Of a DNA stretch of 64,000 bases, positions 24,801-36,800 are shown piece by piece. The notes beneath the pieces are model-generated. The model was not told where the DNA came from. It saw only the letters and a program-made list of their open reading frames with translations, and did not search any database. The stretch is from Hofstenia miamia (Eukaryota > Xenacoelomorpha > Acoela), in contig SCFE01000011.1 of the NCBI GenBank assembly GCA_004352715.1, positions 714,418-778,417 of the forward strand, read 5' to 3'. Each line of letters begins with the position of its first letter. The stretch's first letter is position 1. The position numbers and the translations under genes are program-made.

Positions 24801-25909
24801 TTACTGTTTGAAATCCTTTTTCATGTGTAGTTCATAAGCTTTGTTCACTTCTGTTAGTACCATTTCTACTGATTTGTGGAACTTACATGATGGTGCCTCA
24901 ATCTTTATTTCTGGCCAGCTCTCCTCCACTTTCTGTTGCAATTTCATATTTTTAGATACTTTCTGAATCTGTTGTAGATGTTCTTACTGTTGTGTTAAAC
25001 TTCATTTTATAAATAATGTGTTGGCTTTTTCTATGCCCTCTGTGTCTGCCATCATTTTGATTGTTTTAGTCTGTTTGTAGAGGTTGATCATGATGCATGG
25101 ATCCACCATTATTCTGTATATCTGCGCCCAATAGTCTATTTGTAGATTGAATCTAATTAATTCTGGGATGGTTGTCCCATTGGTGTTTTCTCCCAAAGGA
25201 AAATGTTTTCTGTTTGCATGCATGCATCTCATAGATGTTCTGGAATAGTATTGATTGTTGACCTCATGATTATTACTACTCTCACTTTTTGTACTTTCAC
25301 CATTTGTAGTGTTTGATCAATGTTTTTCTCCACGTTTTTTGTATATTCTTTTTCTTTCAACACATGTATGATCATGAGGTTTTCTTTGTCCATGTTTATT
25401 TCCGGAATTTCTGCTATTTTATCCTTGTATGCCATTATTGCTTGTGTTGTTTCCAATGTGAAGTCTTTGTCAAATACAATGTGTACCATGCTTTGCATAT
25501 ATGGCCTTTCTAATGTTTTGTTTATTTCCTGTGGGTGGCTGATAATCATGTTTACTTTCAGTCTGTTGTCAGCATCAAGCACTATCAGCAGATTTCTCCC
25601 TTCAAGTTTCACAACTTTTCTTATGTGAGCCTTTGTTTCCAGGGATAGTTTCACAAATGAATTGTAATGCATTTTCGATGTTCCTATGAAGTATGGGTGT
25701 AACATTTCTCCATCAATTTTAGACATGTGTCTTTCTCTCTCTTTAGATTGTACCATTTTCTCCAAGGTAGTTTCTGAAGAAGCATGTAGCTGGGTCATCC
25801 ATAATGGTAATCTGCTGGTGCTTGGTTCACAATCCATGGGCTGTGAATCTGTGCTGATAGTTTCTACTGATTCACCCTTGAATTGGTTCACAGTTACTCC
25901 TATCAGCAC
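21824..25909 (-). pseudogene. Orphan long ORF of element 2, left copy, broken
   Basis: It starts near 25909 (MLIGVTVNQFKGES), just 3' of the integrase region and its TTCAAGGG-repeat spacer. It runs in pieces to the LTR. Recognisable landmarks shared with the right copy are GTSKMHYNSFVKLSLETKAH, ILEINMDKEN-like, QLAVDIECITARIDIKDEL, NYPTTTGLATAPTTEGSY, MVLPHWRLPKE and ERVYIERMITPYKLY. The protein would be about 1000 residues, Lys/Glu/Met-rich, without obvious hydrophobic anchor segments. It is interrupted by stops and by the insertion at 22324-23285. Homologous to the orphan ORF of element 1. Function unknown. Confidence 0.7.
22324..23285. mobile_element. ~960-bp non-coding insertion inside the left element 2 copy
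   Basis: The right copy reads continuously through this point (around 36407). The left copy has about 960 extra bases with short inverted ends (CCCAGTCAAAAAT and, reversed, CCCAGATGAAAATG) and inverted subterminal words GTGTCACAAATGCATCC and GTGTCACAATGTATCC. It contains no long frame. It behaves like a non-autonomous DNA transposon. Exact ends and target duplication are uncertain. Confidence 0.7.
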
Positions 25910-26290
25910 TTGACCAGTTGTGGTTCCAGTGGGAATAATGTCAGCCTTGAATTGCTTTCATATCTCCATGGTTCTTCCACCACTTACACCTTCCTCTGGA
26001 ACTCCTAGTGTCTCACCACCCTTGAATAAGTGTCATGGACTCTTGGAAGGAAAGTTGTGCTGCTGTGCACCAGTTTTCTGCATGCCCTTGAATCAGTGGT
26101 ACAGATCCCTGGTGGGAGAGGCTCTTTGTCCGTTGGTCTCAATGCCCTTGAATTGGCCTTGGGGACTACTAGGATGCCTTCTCACTCTATGTTGTCTATT
26201 CATTGGTTCCCTGTTCTCATCCCTTCTGCCCTTGAGTCAACATCTGGTTTGAGAACTTCTTTGAGCTCTCCTTCTCCTGTTGGTGGTTGA
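25870..26290 (-). repeat. Spaced TTCAAGGG repeats between integrase and orphan ORF
   Basis: ATTCAAGG(G) or a one-base variant occurs six times on the minus strand, at intervals of about 60-80 bases. The same series is in the right copy at 33522-33886. Confidence 0.8.
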
Positions 26291-26321
26291 GAGCTCCTCC
26301 TGCTGTTGATTTCTGTGCACT

Positions 26322-27640
26322 CTATTCTTCAGCAGTGGGTGCATCATTCTCTTCTAGATTCCTAAATTCAGTTAGTAAATTTAAATCCCATATTTCAGGG
26401 TCATATATAGGTTTATTCCTTGCTGTCCTTTGGGGCAGCACTCTTTCTCTCATGCTATCATCTCTGATGTCTGCTGTGAATTCATCATTGAATCCTTCTT
26501 CATGTATGCTATCTAAATCATACATATCATATATTATTTCATTGCCATTAATTTGGCATATTTTGAATTCAGTGTTCTCATCTATCTTTGTCTCTTCAAT
26601 GTCCACTGTTGCTCTCTTCAAGTTTTGAAAATGTAACAGTCTATTATTGTCTAACATATATTCATTATTTGGTAGTGTTTGTGTTATCATATTGGGGCTG
26701 GACCATACCATTTTACACTTCTGGACTTGGTTCCTGTCTGTGAGTTTGATCACTGTGAATGGGTATACCTTGTCTCCTACTTTATGTGCATGGCCATAAA
26801 TTTTTTTATTATAATTATGCTGCTGTCTCACTGCTGATTCTTTTATCTTGTGGCACATTGTTTCGTGGATTATTGTGATCTGGTTCTTTATTTGTTTCAT
26901 GTATTCATTATCCAATTTTCCACTATAGTTAGTGTATTGCATTGATAGCAGGGTTGCTGCTTCTCTTCTTAACATTGCCTTGAATGGTGAGATTCCTGTT
27001 GTTGCATGTACTGACATATTGTAATAGTATTTGATCATCTCAATGACTTCTCTCCATTTGTTCCCCCTATTCTTGATGTTGCCACTCTGATTAGCTTAAT
27101 TAGTGTTCGATTAAGTCACTCCACTGCTCCATTGGCTTGTGGATGGTATGCTGTCGTTCATTCACTTGCAATCTCCAGGAGTTTTACCATCTCTTGGAAA
27201 AGTCCACTCTCAAATTTGGGGCCCCTTATCCGTTATGATTGTTTTCATCAGCCCTAGTTGTAGGATCCATTCTTTAAATACTAGTTCCACTGTGGTTTCT
27301 GCTGTGGTGTTCTTCATTGGGACCACCCTTGCATATTTTGTAAAATTGTCTACCATCACTAGTAGATATTGATAGCCTTCTGCATTCTTCAACAAAATTT
27401 TCAGATCTATGTGGACTATTTCCTTTGGTTGTGTTGTGATAATCTTCTCCAGTGGTGCCCTTTGCATTGGAAAGTGTTGTTTGTTGAGCATGTGGTGCAC
27501 TTGTTGATGGTATCTTTGATAACCTTCCTCACAGCTTTTGCTATGAACCTTGCATTGAAGGTTTTTTCTGTCTGTGTGATTCTCAGGTGTCACTTTTCAT
27601 GTATCTTCCTTATTAGTTCTCTTTTAAAGTAGTCTGGTAT
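26322..27640 (-). pseudogene. Integrase of element 2, left copy
   Basis: The zinc-binding part shows H-x3-H and a CTTC pair near 27500. The catalytic core begins with EIVHIDLKILL (first Asp), continues YLLVMVDNFTKYARVVPMKN and reaches IITDKGPQI (second Asp) at about 27212. The region with the catalytic Glu near 27130 is degenerate here but reads HPQANREVERLN in the right copy. A long C-terminal part (27038-26322) begins MIKYYYNMSVHATTGISPF and contains a GPF/SH3-like segment (HKVGDKVYPF). Frames are broken around 27040-27210. An intact protein would insert the cDNA. Confidence 0.85.
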
Positions 27641-27694
27641 TGCAATCCAGTTGTTGCTGGCTTCAACATACAGCAATTCATTTCATTTTATCTT

Positions 27695-28920
27695 CTATTT
27701 ATATTGTTCATAGTATCCTGCTGTTAGTTTTGTTAATGTTGTCCAAGGTTCTTCTATCTTCTTTATGATTTCACTGAGGATTATGTCGACTCTCTGTTTA
27801 TCTACTATTTCTTTTTCAGATATTTCCTCTCTCATTAGTATTGGTAGTACAGCTTGACCTTTTTTGTCCACATTTATTTCTGGCAATCCTTCATATTCAG
27901 TGGGTGGCAAAAATTTTTTTTTTTTTACTGTGTCTCTCTGATATTCTGGTAGCAACCTCCAGAAGTCTGCATTGTTATGTAGGGGGCCTTTCCTATGCTC
28001 AATTGTGAATGTGAACTTGTTCAAATATTCAATCCATTGTGACACTATTCCGAACTTGTCTCCTGAAAAGTTCTTCAACCATGCCAATCCACTGTTGTCT
28101 TTGTGTATGCTGAATTCTCTACCAACCAGGTAGTGTTGAAATTCTTTCAATTAGTGCCAACATCTCCACTTTAATAGATCCATAGTTTTCGACTGAAAAA
28201 TTGAATAGGGACTTCTTTCCCGTTTTTCATTTTTCCCAACATGGCCCAATTGCCATTTTACTTGCTTTGCAATCCAGTATAAATTGTTCATTGTAGTCTG
28301 GTGTGTTAGGTGATGGTAGTTTTGCTAATTCTTCTTTGATGTTGTCTAATTCTTCCTGTTCCTGCCAGGTCCATATGAACAGTACCGATTTCCTCATTAA
28401 TCTGGTCATCTTTACTGTCTTTCCAGCTATGTTCAGGATGAAAGTACCGTAGTAGTTGAAGAATCTCATTATCCTCTGTATATCCTTCTTGTTATTAGGC
28501 GTTTCTATTTTACAGATCATTTCTCTGGCATTGTCCTTCATGCATATCCTGCCTTTCTCTATCATTTGTCATAGAAATACTATTTTCTCTTTGAGAATGT
28601 CACATTTGTTCCCATTGATCCAAAGTCCTGCATTCTCCAATATTGTTAACATTCTTTCTAATTTTTTCAGATGTTCTTGGATTGTGTCACTAGTTACTAT
28701 GATATCATCTATATAGGCATTGACTCCTTCCTCCATTCTATGTGTCTTGTTGTTCAGCACTTTCGTAATATAACTCTGGAAGGTTGCTGGTGCATTACAC
28801 AGTCTGAACGCCATATATATCCATTTGTATAGCCCATAGGGGGTTATGAATACTGTCTTCTCAATATCGTCCTCTTCTAACTTTACCTGCCAGTAGGCTT
28901 TCCATAAATCTAGTGTTGTA
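27695..28920 (-). pseudogene. RT-RNase H of element 2, left copy, 5' truncated
   Basis: At the gap edge the frame reads TLDLWKAYWQVKLEE-like sequence (RT motif A) and TPYGLYKW. Then comes MAFRLCNAPATFQSYI, and AYIDDIIV (catalytic YIDD) at about 28710. The connection follows (28565-28227). RNase H (28150-27695) has KDNSGLAWL and IEHRKGPLHNNADFWRLLP, the counterparts of the gypsy TDHKPL and HxxGxxNxxAD motifs. Frame breaks lie at about 28566 and 28200. The N-terminal RT, protease and gag are beyond the gap. Confidence 0.88.
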
Positions 28921-29920
28921 NNNNNNNNNNNNNNNNNNNNNNNNNNNNNNNNNNNNNNNNNNNNNNNNNNNNNNNNNNNNNNNNNNNNNNNNNNNNNNNN
29001 NNNNNNNNNNNNNNNNNNNNNNNNNNNNNNNNNNNNNNNNNNNNNNNNNNNNNNNNNNNNNNNNNNNNNNNNNNNNNNNNNNNNNNNNNNNNNNNNNNNN
29101 NNNNNNNNNNNNNNNNNNNNNNNNNNNNNNNNNNNNNNNNNNNNNNNNNNNNNNNNNNNNNNNNNNNNNNNNNNNNNNNNNNNNNNNNNNNNNNNNNNNN
29201 NNNNNNNNNNNNNNNNNNNNNNNNNNNNNNNNNNNNNNNNNNNNNNNNNNNNNNNNNNNNNNNNNNNNNNNNNNNNNNNNNNNNNNNNNNNNNNNNNNNN
29301 NNNNNNNNNNNNNNNNNNNNNNNNNNNNNNNNNNNNNNNNNNNNNNNNNNNNNNNNNNNNNNNNNNNNNNNNNNNNNNNNNNNNNNNNNNNNNNNNNNNN
29401 NNNNNNNNNNNNNNNNNNNNNNNNNNNNNNNNNNNNNNNNNNNNNNNNNNNNNNNNNNNNNNNNNNNNNNNNNNNNNNNNNNNNNNNNNNNNNNNNNNNN
29501 NNNNNNNNNNNNNNNNNNNNNNNNNNNNNNNNNNNNNNNNNNNNNNNNNNNNNNNNNNNNNNNNNNNNNNNNNNNNNNNNNNNNNNNNNNNNNNNNNNNN
29601 NNNNNNNNNNNNNNNNNNNNNNNNNNNNNNNNNNNNNNNNNNNNNNNNNNNNNNNNNNNNNNNNNNNNNNNNNNNNNNNNNNNNNNNNNNNNNNNNNNNN
29701 NNNNNNNNNNNNNNNNNNNNNNNNNNNNNNNNNNNNNNNNNNNNNNNNNNNNNNNNNNNNNNNNNNNNNNNNNNNNNNNNNNNNNNNNNNNNNNNNNNNN
29801 NNNNNNNNNNNNNNNNNNNNNNNNNNNNNNNNNNNNNNNNNNNNNNNNNNNNNNNNNNNNNNNNNNNNNNNNNNNNNNNNNNNNNNNNNNNNNNNNNNNN
29901 NNNNNNNNNNNNNNNNNNNN
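28921..29920. other. Assembly gap, exactly 1000 N
   Basis: A run of exactly 1000 N is a conventional placeholder for unknown size. Open frames through it are meaningless. Confidence 0.98.
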
Positions 29921-30154
29921 TAAAATATCATCGCCTTCTTCTTGTACCTTTGTGTTGGGTAAGACAATGACATTATTATTAAGTGCAGGACGTTTTTGTT
30001 TGTGGGAGGCTTTGTGTTTTTCTTTTACAGGTGCAGGCGGTGCGATCATCATCTCTTGTGTTAACGGATTATAGTTGGAGGCTGGTGGTGGAGTTGTGCA
30101 TAGCTCGTCAAACAGATTGCCAAGTGAACCAGATACTAATGTTTCAACAGACAT
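29921..30154 (-). CDS. N-terminus of an unidentified protein at the edge of a probable Polinton
   Basis: It starts with ATG at 30154 (MSVETLVSGSLGNLFDELC) and continues open for 78 codons into the gap. It is Pro-rich (APPAPVKEK) with a basic stretch (KASHKQKRPAL). It lies inside the terminal repeat, about 110 bases from its inner recognisable part, with a TATA-like word and a TGACGTCA site upstream. Polintons carry polymerase B, integrase, protease, ATPase and capsid genes; this N-terminus is too short and featureless to assign. Not recognised. Confidence 0.5.
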
Positions 30155-30210
30155 TGTCAAAAGTGAATTTGCATAGAAGAAAAATAATGATTTTATCTGA
30201 TAATTTGGGT

Positions 30211-30257
30211 GAATATATAGACCAACTTGTTTAATCAGTCAACACATTATGACGTCA
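30211..30257 (-). promoter_or_regulatory. TATA-like word and CRE palindrome upstream of the Polinton-edge ORF
   Basis: On the minus strand TGACGTCA (30250-30257) is a perfect cAMP-response-element palindrome, followed by CTATATATTC (30211-30220) about 60 bases before the ATG at 30154. The spacing suits a core promoter. Activity is inferred only. Confidence 0.45.
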
Positions 30258-30264
30258 GTAAAAC

Positions 30265-30400
30265 ACCCCCCGGCAATATCCACGATGCTCAGGTCAAAGG
30301 CCACCCCTCTTGACAAATCACAAAAAAGTGAGACGGGCTACGAGCCACCTCTTGACCAATCAGAAAAAAGTGAGAAGGGCTAAGAGTCCCTTCTACTACT
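30265..30400 (-). repeat. Terminal inverted repeat of a probable Polinton/Maverick, end A
   Basis: Outer end on the minus strand: AGTAGTAGAAGGGACTC, followed by ACTTTTTTCTGATTGGTC. A second, diverged copy of that unit (ACTTTTTTGTGATTTGTC) lies inside it, then GGTCAAAGG-type sequence and a CCGGGGG run. The outer 54 bases match 39189-39242 in opposite orientation. Flanked by GCATTG (30401-30406, minus strand). The AG start and 6-bp target duplication fit Polintons. Confidence 0.75.
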
Positions 30401-31574
30401 CAATGCTGTACATGGCCATTGCTGTGACATCCCCTTGAGTAGTATCTTCCTTTGAAAAAATCACTTTGTCTCCCATTGAAAGTCTGGCTGGGCTAACGTA
30501 GACATTTTGTAAAAAAGCGTGCAAGTGGTGGACACAAATACTTGACATTATGTAGAGCAAGGTTTCGATTTAACCTGTTAAAGGCATTGTCTGCATCCAC
30601 AAATAAAATTGCTTCACAGCTATCATTTTCATAGATATCTTTCATTGCATGTACAGCTGCTTCGATACCAGCTGAGTGGCCTTTGGCTGTTTGCAGTGGA
30701 CCACAAGGGTCATGGGTCGAAAAATTTCACCAATTCCAATAGGTCGTATACCTGGATTCTTGTCAAGTGCAGTAATGCAACTAACAGTGTAAGGAGATAA
30801 GTGGGTAGGGTCCAAACTTTCACCAGCAAGCCTCCTTGCCAAAATTGCCAAGGCATTGCATAAATTATCAGAATGTGGGCGAAAAACGGAAGATGTCAAA
30901 ATTGTTTTAGCTCTAAGACTATCTAACCCGCTAGGTCCTGCACCTCCAAAGCATTGCAATGCACATTTTTTAGTCGTTTCTCCTGTTATCTCAGAAAAAA
31001 TAGCACTAGGAAAAACTTGAATGTTACCTTCAATTGCTTCATCATAATTCAAAGGTTAGGCATCAGGGTTTTTTATTCTAAAGCTTGAACAATTTCATCA
31101 GTAACTGTCAAAGGAACTTTTTGAGTTTCATTTTCAAGTAATGATGTTGCACTTTTGAGTTTGCGCTTGGTTACTTAATTTTTTGGCTGTGCTGAATTTA
31201 TTGGGCACTGATGACTTTAGCCTCTCTTGTATAGCTTTTGCTTCTATTATTAAGTCCTTAATATTGCCTTTGAACCATTCATTTAGTCGTCTGGGAAGAT
31301 GCTCTAAGTTCTCACGTGTCTTATTTCTGTTTGATACCTTTTGTAGAACAATAGGTTGAAGTAAGAAAATTGTATACAGAGCAGTCGCTGCACTTTCACA
31401 ATTATCTACAAAAAAGCGAAGCAAATGATCAAGTTCTTTAACAAATTCTTTGCCAGCATTTCCAGTGGGTAGCTTGAAAAGATTTGGTCGAAATGCTGTA
31501 ATTATTTTATATGCATCGATTACATCTGATTCTTTAATGTATTCACCATTTAGTTTTGGAAGATTTGGGAGCAA
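30401..31574 (-). pseudogene. Reverse transcriptase, 5' half, cut by a probable Polinton insertion
   Basis: N-terminal region 31574-31134 has HLPRRLNEWFKGNIKDLI. Then (31052-30642) come GGAGPSGLDSL, LARRLAGESLDP and ALDKNPGIRPIGIGEI. The palm motif A FVDADNAFNRLNRNLAL is near 30590-30540 and motif B DTTQGDVTAMAMYSI ends at 30404. After that codon the sequence becomes the terminal repeat AGTAGTAG. These words are characteristic of an RT family with many copies in cnidarians and other invertebrates. A frameshift lies at about 31050-31134. The matching 3' half is at 39243-40820 in opposite orientation. Confidence 0.8.
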
Positions 31575-31579
31575 GCAGT

Positions 31580-32163
31580 AAGGAATTTAATTAAAATTAA
31601 GTTCATTAATTGCTTGTGTCAGGCCAGAGGTTTCAGTATCTTGATAATTGGCATTGCATGGCTCCAGCTGTTTTTGCCATATATTATCTTCATTTCTTCT
31701 CTTTATATAATTATCATTTTCATCTATTCCAATTAAATTTTTGTTTTTTCTTTTTAGCTTTCATAAATGTTTCTTAATGTTCTCTTGTTTTGTGATGTTA
31801 AATATTTTCAAACCATACGAGTTCCCGCTAAAGTTTTGAAAATACAATAATTATAGCTACATGCAAACCTTATACCTAATACCTATTATCACTTAGACTA
31901 GAGGAGTCAAACCATAGGACCATTTAAAGCCTCTGGTTATCCTACCTTTCACCAGAAGTGACACCCTAAGCTTTGATCATACTGATCAAATACATAAATA
32001 AAATAAATATAATAAAAGATAATAAGTGGGCAATTTGTAAAAAGTCTGTTATCTGAAAAATTCTAAAAATATAAGGTTAATCAAATATATTGCTGGGGAA
32101 ATTTATAATAGCAAAAGCAAAAGCAATTGAAAGCTAGGGTAGCAAAACTTAAATTAACAGAAT
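31580..32163. other. Spacer between RT fragment and element 2 right copy
   Basis: No coding or repeat feature was recognised. It marks the break where the right copy of element 2 loses its upstream pol sequence. Confidence 0.5.
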
Positions 32164-33438
32164 ATACCTGGGAATCATACAGACAGAAAAAACCTTCAAT
32201 ACAAGGTTTATACCAACAGCCATAAGGAAGGTTATTGAAGATATCATCAACAAGTGCACAACATGCCTTCTACACAACAAACAACACTTTCCAAAGCAAA
32301 GGGCACCACTGGAAAAGATTATCACAACACAACCAAATGAAATAGTCCACATAGATCTGGAAATTTTGTCAAAGGACAAAGAAGGCTATCAATATCTACT
32401 GGTGATGGTAGACAATTTTACAAAATATGCAAGGGTGGTCCCAATGAAGAACACCACAGCAGAAACCACAGTGGAACTAGTATTTAAAGAATGGATCCTA
32501 CAACTAGGGCTGATGAAAACAATCATAACGGATAAGGGGCCCCAAATTTGAGAGTGGACTTTTCCAAGAGATGGCAAAACTCCTGGAGATTGCAAGCAAA
32601 TGAATGACAGCATACCATCCTCAAGCCAACAGAGAGGTGGAGCGACTTAATTGAACACTAATTAAGCTAATCAGAGTGGCAACATCAAGAATAGGGGGAA
32701 CAAATGGAGAGAAGTCATTGAGATGATCAAATACTATTACAATATGTCAGTACATGCAACAACAGGAATCTCACCATTCAAGGCAATGTTAAGAAGAGAA
32801 GCAGCAACCCTGCTATCAATGCAATACACTAACTATAGTGGAAAATTGGATAATGAATACATGAAACAAATAAAGAACCAGATCACAATAATCCACGAAA
32901 CAATGTGCCACAACATAAAAAAATCAGCAGTGAGACAGCAGCATAATTATAATAAAAAATTTATGGTCATGCACATAAAGTAGGAGACAAGGTATACATG
33001 TTCACACCAATCAAACTCACAGACAGGAACCAAGTCCAGAAGTGTAAAATGGTATGGTCCAGCCCCAATATGATAACACAAACACTACCAAATAATGAAT
33101 ATATGTTAGACAATAATAGACTGTTACATTTTCAAAACTTGAAAAGAGCAACAGTGGACATTGAAGAGACAAAGATAGATGAGAACACTGAATTCAAAAT
33201 ATGCTGAATCAATGGCAATGAAATATTATATGATATGTATGATTTAGATAGCATACATGAAGAAGGATTCAATGATGAATTCACAGCAGACATCAGAGAT
33301 GATAGCATGAGAGAAAGAGTGCTGCCCCAAAGGACAGCAAGGAATAAACCTATATATGACCCTGAAATATGGGATTTAAATTTACTAACTGAATTTAGGA
33401 ATCTAGAAGAGAATGATGCACCCACTGCTGAAGAATAG
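32164..33438 (+). pseudogene. Integrase of element 2, right copy
   Basis: The zinc-binding half is incomplete: the second Cys pair region is altered (CTTCLLHN). The core has HIDLEILS, YLLVMVDNFTKYARVVPMKN, IITDKGPQI and, at about 32600-32640, YHPQANREVERLN with the catalytic Glu, so the D,D,E triad can be read here. An in-frame TGA follows GPQI. The C-terminal part is 32723-33438, with a shift at about 32980. Confidence 0.85.
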
Positions 33439-33521
33439 AGTGCACAGAAATCAACAGCAGGAGGAGCTCTCAACCACCAACAGGAGAAGGAGAGCTCAAA
33501 GAAGTTCTCAAACCAGATGTT

Positions 33522-33886
33522 GACTCAAGGGCAGAAGGGATGAGAACAGGGAACCAATGAATAGACAACATAGAGTGAGAAGGCATCCTAGTAGTCCCCA
33601 AGGCTGATTCAAGGGCAGGGAGACCAATGGACAAAGAGCCTCTCCCACCAGGGATCTGCACCACCAATTCAAGGGCACACAGAAAAATTGTGGACAGCAG
33701 CACAACTTTCCTTCTAAGAGTCCATGACGCTGATTCAAGGGTGGTAAGACACTAGGAGTTCCAGAGGAAGGTGTAAGTGGTGGAAGAACCATGGAGATAT
33801 GAAAGCAATTCAAGGCTGATGTTATCCCCACTGGAACCACAACTGGTCAAGTGCTGATAGGAGTAACTGTGAACCAATTCAAGGGT
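33522..33886 (+). repeat. Spaced TTCAAGGG repeats, right copy
   Basis: Six occurrences of (A)TTCAAGGG or near variants lie at about 33524, 33607, 33667, 33733, 33811 and 33877. In one frame they give repeated D/N-S-R residues at 20-27 residue spacing. The last gives NQFKG at the start of the orphan ORF. Confidence 0.8.
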
Positions 33887-36800
33887 GAATCAGTAGAAAC
33901 TATCAGCACAGATTCACAGCCTATGGATTGTGAACTGAGCACCAGCAGATTACCATTACAGATGACCCAGCACACGCCTCCTCACAAACTACCTCAGAGA
34001 GAACAGTATGATCTAAAGAGAGAGAAAGACACATGTCTAAAATTGATGGAGAAACATTACACCCATACTTCATAGGAACATCGAAAATGCATTACAATTC
34101 ATTCACAAACTATCCCTGGAAACAAAGGCTCACATAAGAAAGGTCACGAAACTCTAAGGGAGAAATCTGCTGATAGTGCTTGATGCTGACAACAGACTGA
34201 AAGTAAATGTGATTATAAGCTACCCACAGGAAATGAACAAAACATTAGAAAGGCCATATATGCAAAGCATGGTACACATTGTATTTGATGAAGACTTCCT
34301 GTTGGAAACAACACAAGCAATAATGGCATACAAGGATAAAATAGCAGAAATTCTGGAAATAAACATGGACAAAGAAAACCTCATGATCATACACATGTTG
34401 AAAGAAAAAGAATATACAAAAAATTTGGAGAAAAACATTGATCAAACACTACAAATGGCAAAAGTACAAAAAGTGAGAGTAGTAATAATCATGAGGTTGA
34501 CAATCAATACTATTCCAGAACATCTATGAAATGCATGCATGCAAACAGAGAACATTTTCCCTTGGGAGAAAACACCAATGGGCACAACCATCCCAGAATT
34601 AATTAGATTCGATCTACAAATAATGGTGGATCAATGCATCATGATCAACCTCTACAAACAGACTAAAACAATCAAAATGATGGCAGACACAGAGGGCATA
34701 GAAAAAGCCAACATGTTATTTATAAAATGCAGTTTAACACAATGGCAAGAACATCTACAACAGATTCAGAAAGTATCTAAAAATATGAAATTGCAACAGA
34801 AAGTGGAGGAGAGCTGGCCAGAAATAAAGATTGAGGCGCCATCACATAAGTTCCACAAATCAGTAGAAATGGTACTAACAGAAGTGAACAAAGCCTATGA
34901 ACTACACATGAAAAAGGATTTCAAACAGTAAATATTTGAAGAAAAGAATGCACTGGAAATCTGCTTTAGAACAACAGCATGGATACTAGCAATATTTACG
35001 ACAGAAGATACAGAATTAAAACTCCCCATTTCACAGCACATCAGACACAAGCTAACAAAAGCAAAGAGCCCTGATTAACACACAAACAAAGAATTGGTTG
35101 CTGAAAGGCATTAAAATGTTGGATTCAACAAATAAATCAGAAAAACCAGTACAAACAATGGAGAAGATACTCAGTCAAATGATCATGAATGAGAGCCTGA
35201 TTGGGAAAATGTTGATAGTAGATATGGCCAACAAGATGGGGATATGCCTAAGTGAAATTACAATATTTGAGGAGCCAATGAAAAAATATATGTGGGGAGT
35301 GACATCAGAAACATGGCTGAGGCAGATGGAAAATCAACAATGGATAACCACAAGAAAAATTATTAAATGGAAACTGGTAAGCACAGAAGAAATAAGGAAA
35401 ATAGCAATACAAAAAAATGTGCAGAAAAATCTTGAAAAAGAAATGGAGAGATATGAACAAGACAGCCCATGCTGCACATTTACAAAAATAATACAGAGTG
35501 CAGAAATGATGAAAAAAGGAGGAATAACAGAACCAGTGGAGGTCTGTGAAATGGTAACAAAAACACAGAGGGAGATTATGGAAGAGGAAGAATTGCTAAT
35601 ATCCTCACAGTCACTATTATCTCCTAAAATGCAGTAAATGATCAATAGAATAAATATAGAAAAGTGGGGAGAAGTGAGCCCAGTGAGAACAATTGAATGG
35701 ATTGATACTGACAACAAATGGTTCAGAGTTGAAATAAAAGTAACTTGGGAAACCAGAGAGATTAAAGAAATAAACTTTCAAAACATCTGAGAACAACAAA
35801 TGGTGGTGACAATGAAGTTAATGTTTACAGAAGCATTCACAAAGACTGAACTGGAAGAATTGCTAAAACCATATAATCAGTTAGCAGTAGATGTTGAATG
35901 CATAACAGCAAGAATAGACATTAAAGATGAAATATGATTAAAATTATGCAGAAGGGGACTCACACAGGCATTCTGGAACACCATTTCAGAAGCAAAAATG
36001 AATTACCCCATAACAATAGGCTTAGCAACAGCGCCAACTACTGAAGGCTCATACCCACACATAGAAAGACAAATCAAAACGAAAATCTTAATCTGCACAC
36101 TGCCAGGAACAGTTGTGATACCAATGGTCCTCCCATGTTGGAGACTGCCAAAAGAGGTTAGATTCGCAAAAACCTTCTTGCATGAATACAAGTCATATGT
36201 AAATACAGAAAAGAAGGCAAAAGCCATAGTAGAACACAATGACTTCAGGAGTTTGAAAGAGATAATGCTGAAGAATGATAATAGAGAGAGGGTATACATT
36301 GAAGGAATGATAATACCATATGAACTGTATAAACAAGGAAAACCTATCAACTTACAATTACAAGATCTGAGAAAAGCCACATTCCAAAAGTGATAATACT
36401 ATTCTCTGGAGTGAATGACATTGTGTGGACAGACATTTAGGAGAGAAAGTACTGCTACTATGACATAACAAAGAGAGTCGAATTTGTAACAATGATGCCC
36501 ATTAACAAGAATGACCCAAACAAAATCAGTGAACAAGAAGTAAGAGACAACATCAGCTTCTTTTATAAGGACGTGGCAAACACTCATAGTTTAGGAAAAG
36601 TATTTATGTTTTTCTACCCAGACAATCAGATCAGAGAAGACCTAGCCTATACAAGCAGGGCCAACATGTAAATGATGCTAATGATAGGAATCAAAGGCAT
36701 ACAGTTTTATCAGAAATACTATGAAATATTCTTGAAATAAGCAAACACCATAACAACCAAATGAGAAGCAGTCTTGAAAATTACAAAACAAGGTGAATTT

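Larger units (their letters stand above)
20687..28920 (-). mobile_element. LTR retroelement 2, left copy (Ty3/gypsy-like), truncated by a gap
   Basis: From high to low coordinates the minus strand reads RT, RNase H, integrase, an orphan long ORF and a 3' LTR. The 5' LTR, gag, protease and the first part of RT are lost in the gap that starts at 28921. It is the inverted homologue of 32164-38031 but carries a roughly 960-bp insertion that the other copy lacks. The domain order RT-RNase H-IN and the RT signature place it with Ty3/gypsy. Confidence 0.85.

Noticed and set aside
28861-30160. Open frames of 336-416 codons across the N gap
   Set aside because: They are open only because N codons are not read as stops. 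Only their real ends carry information.
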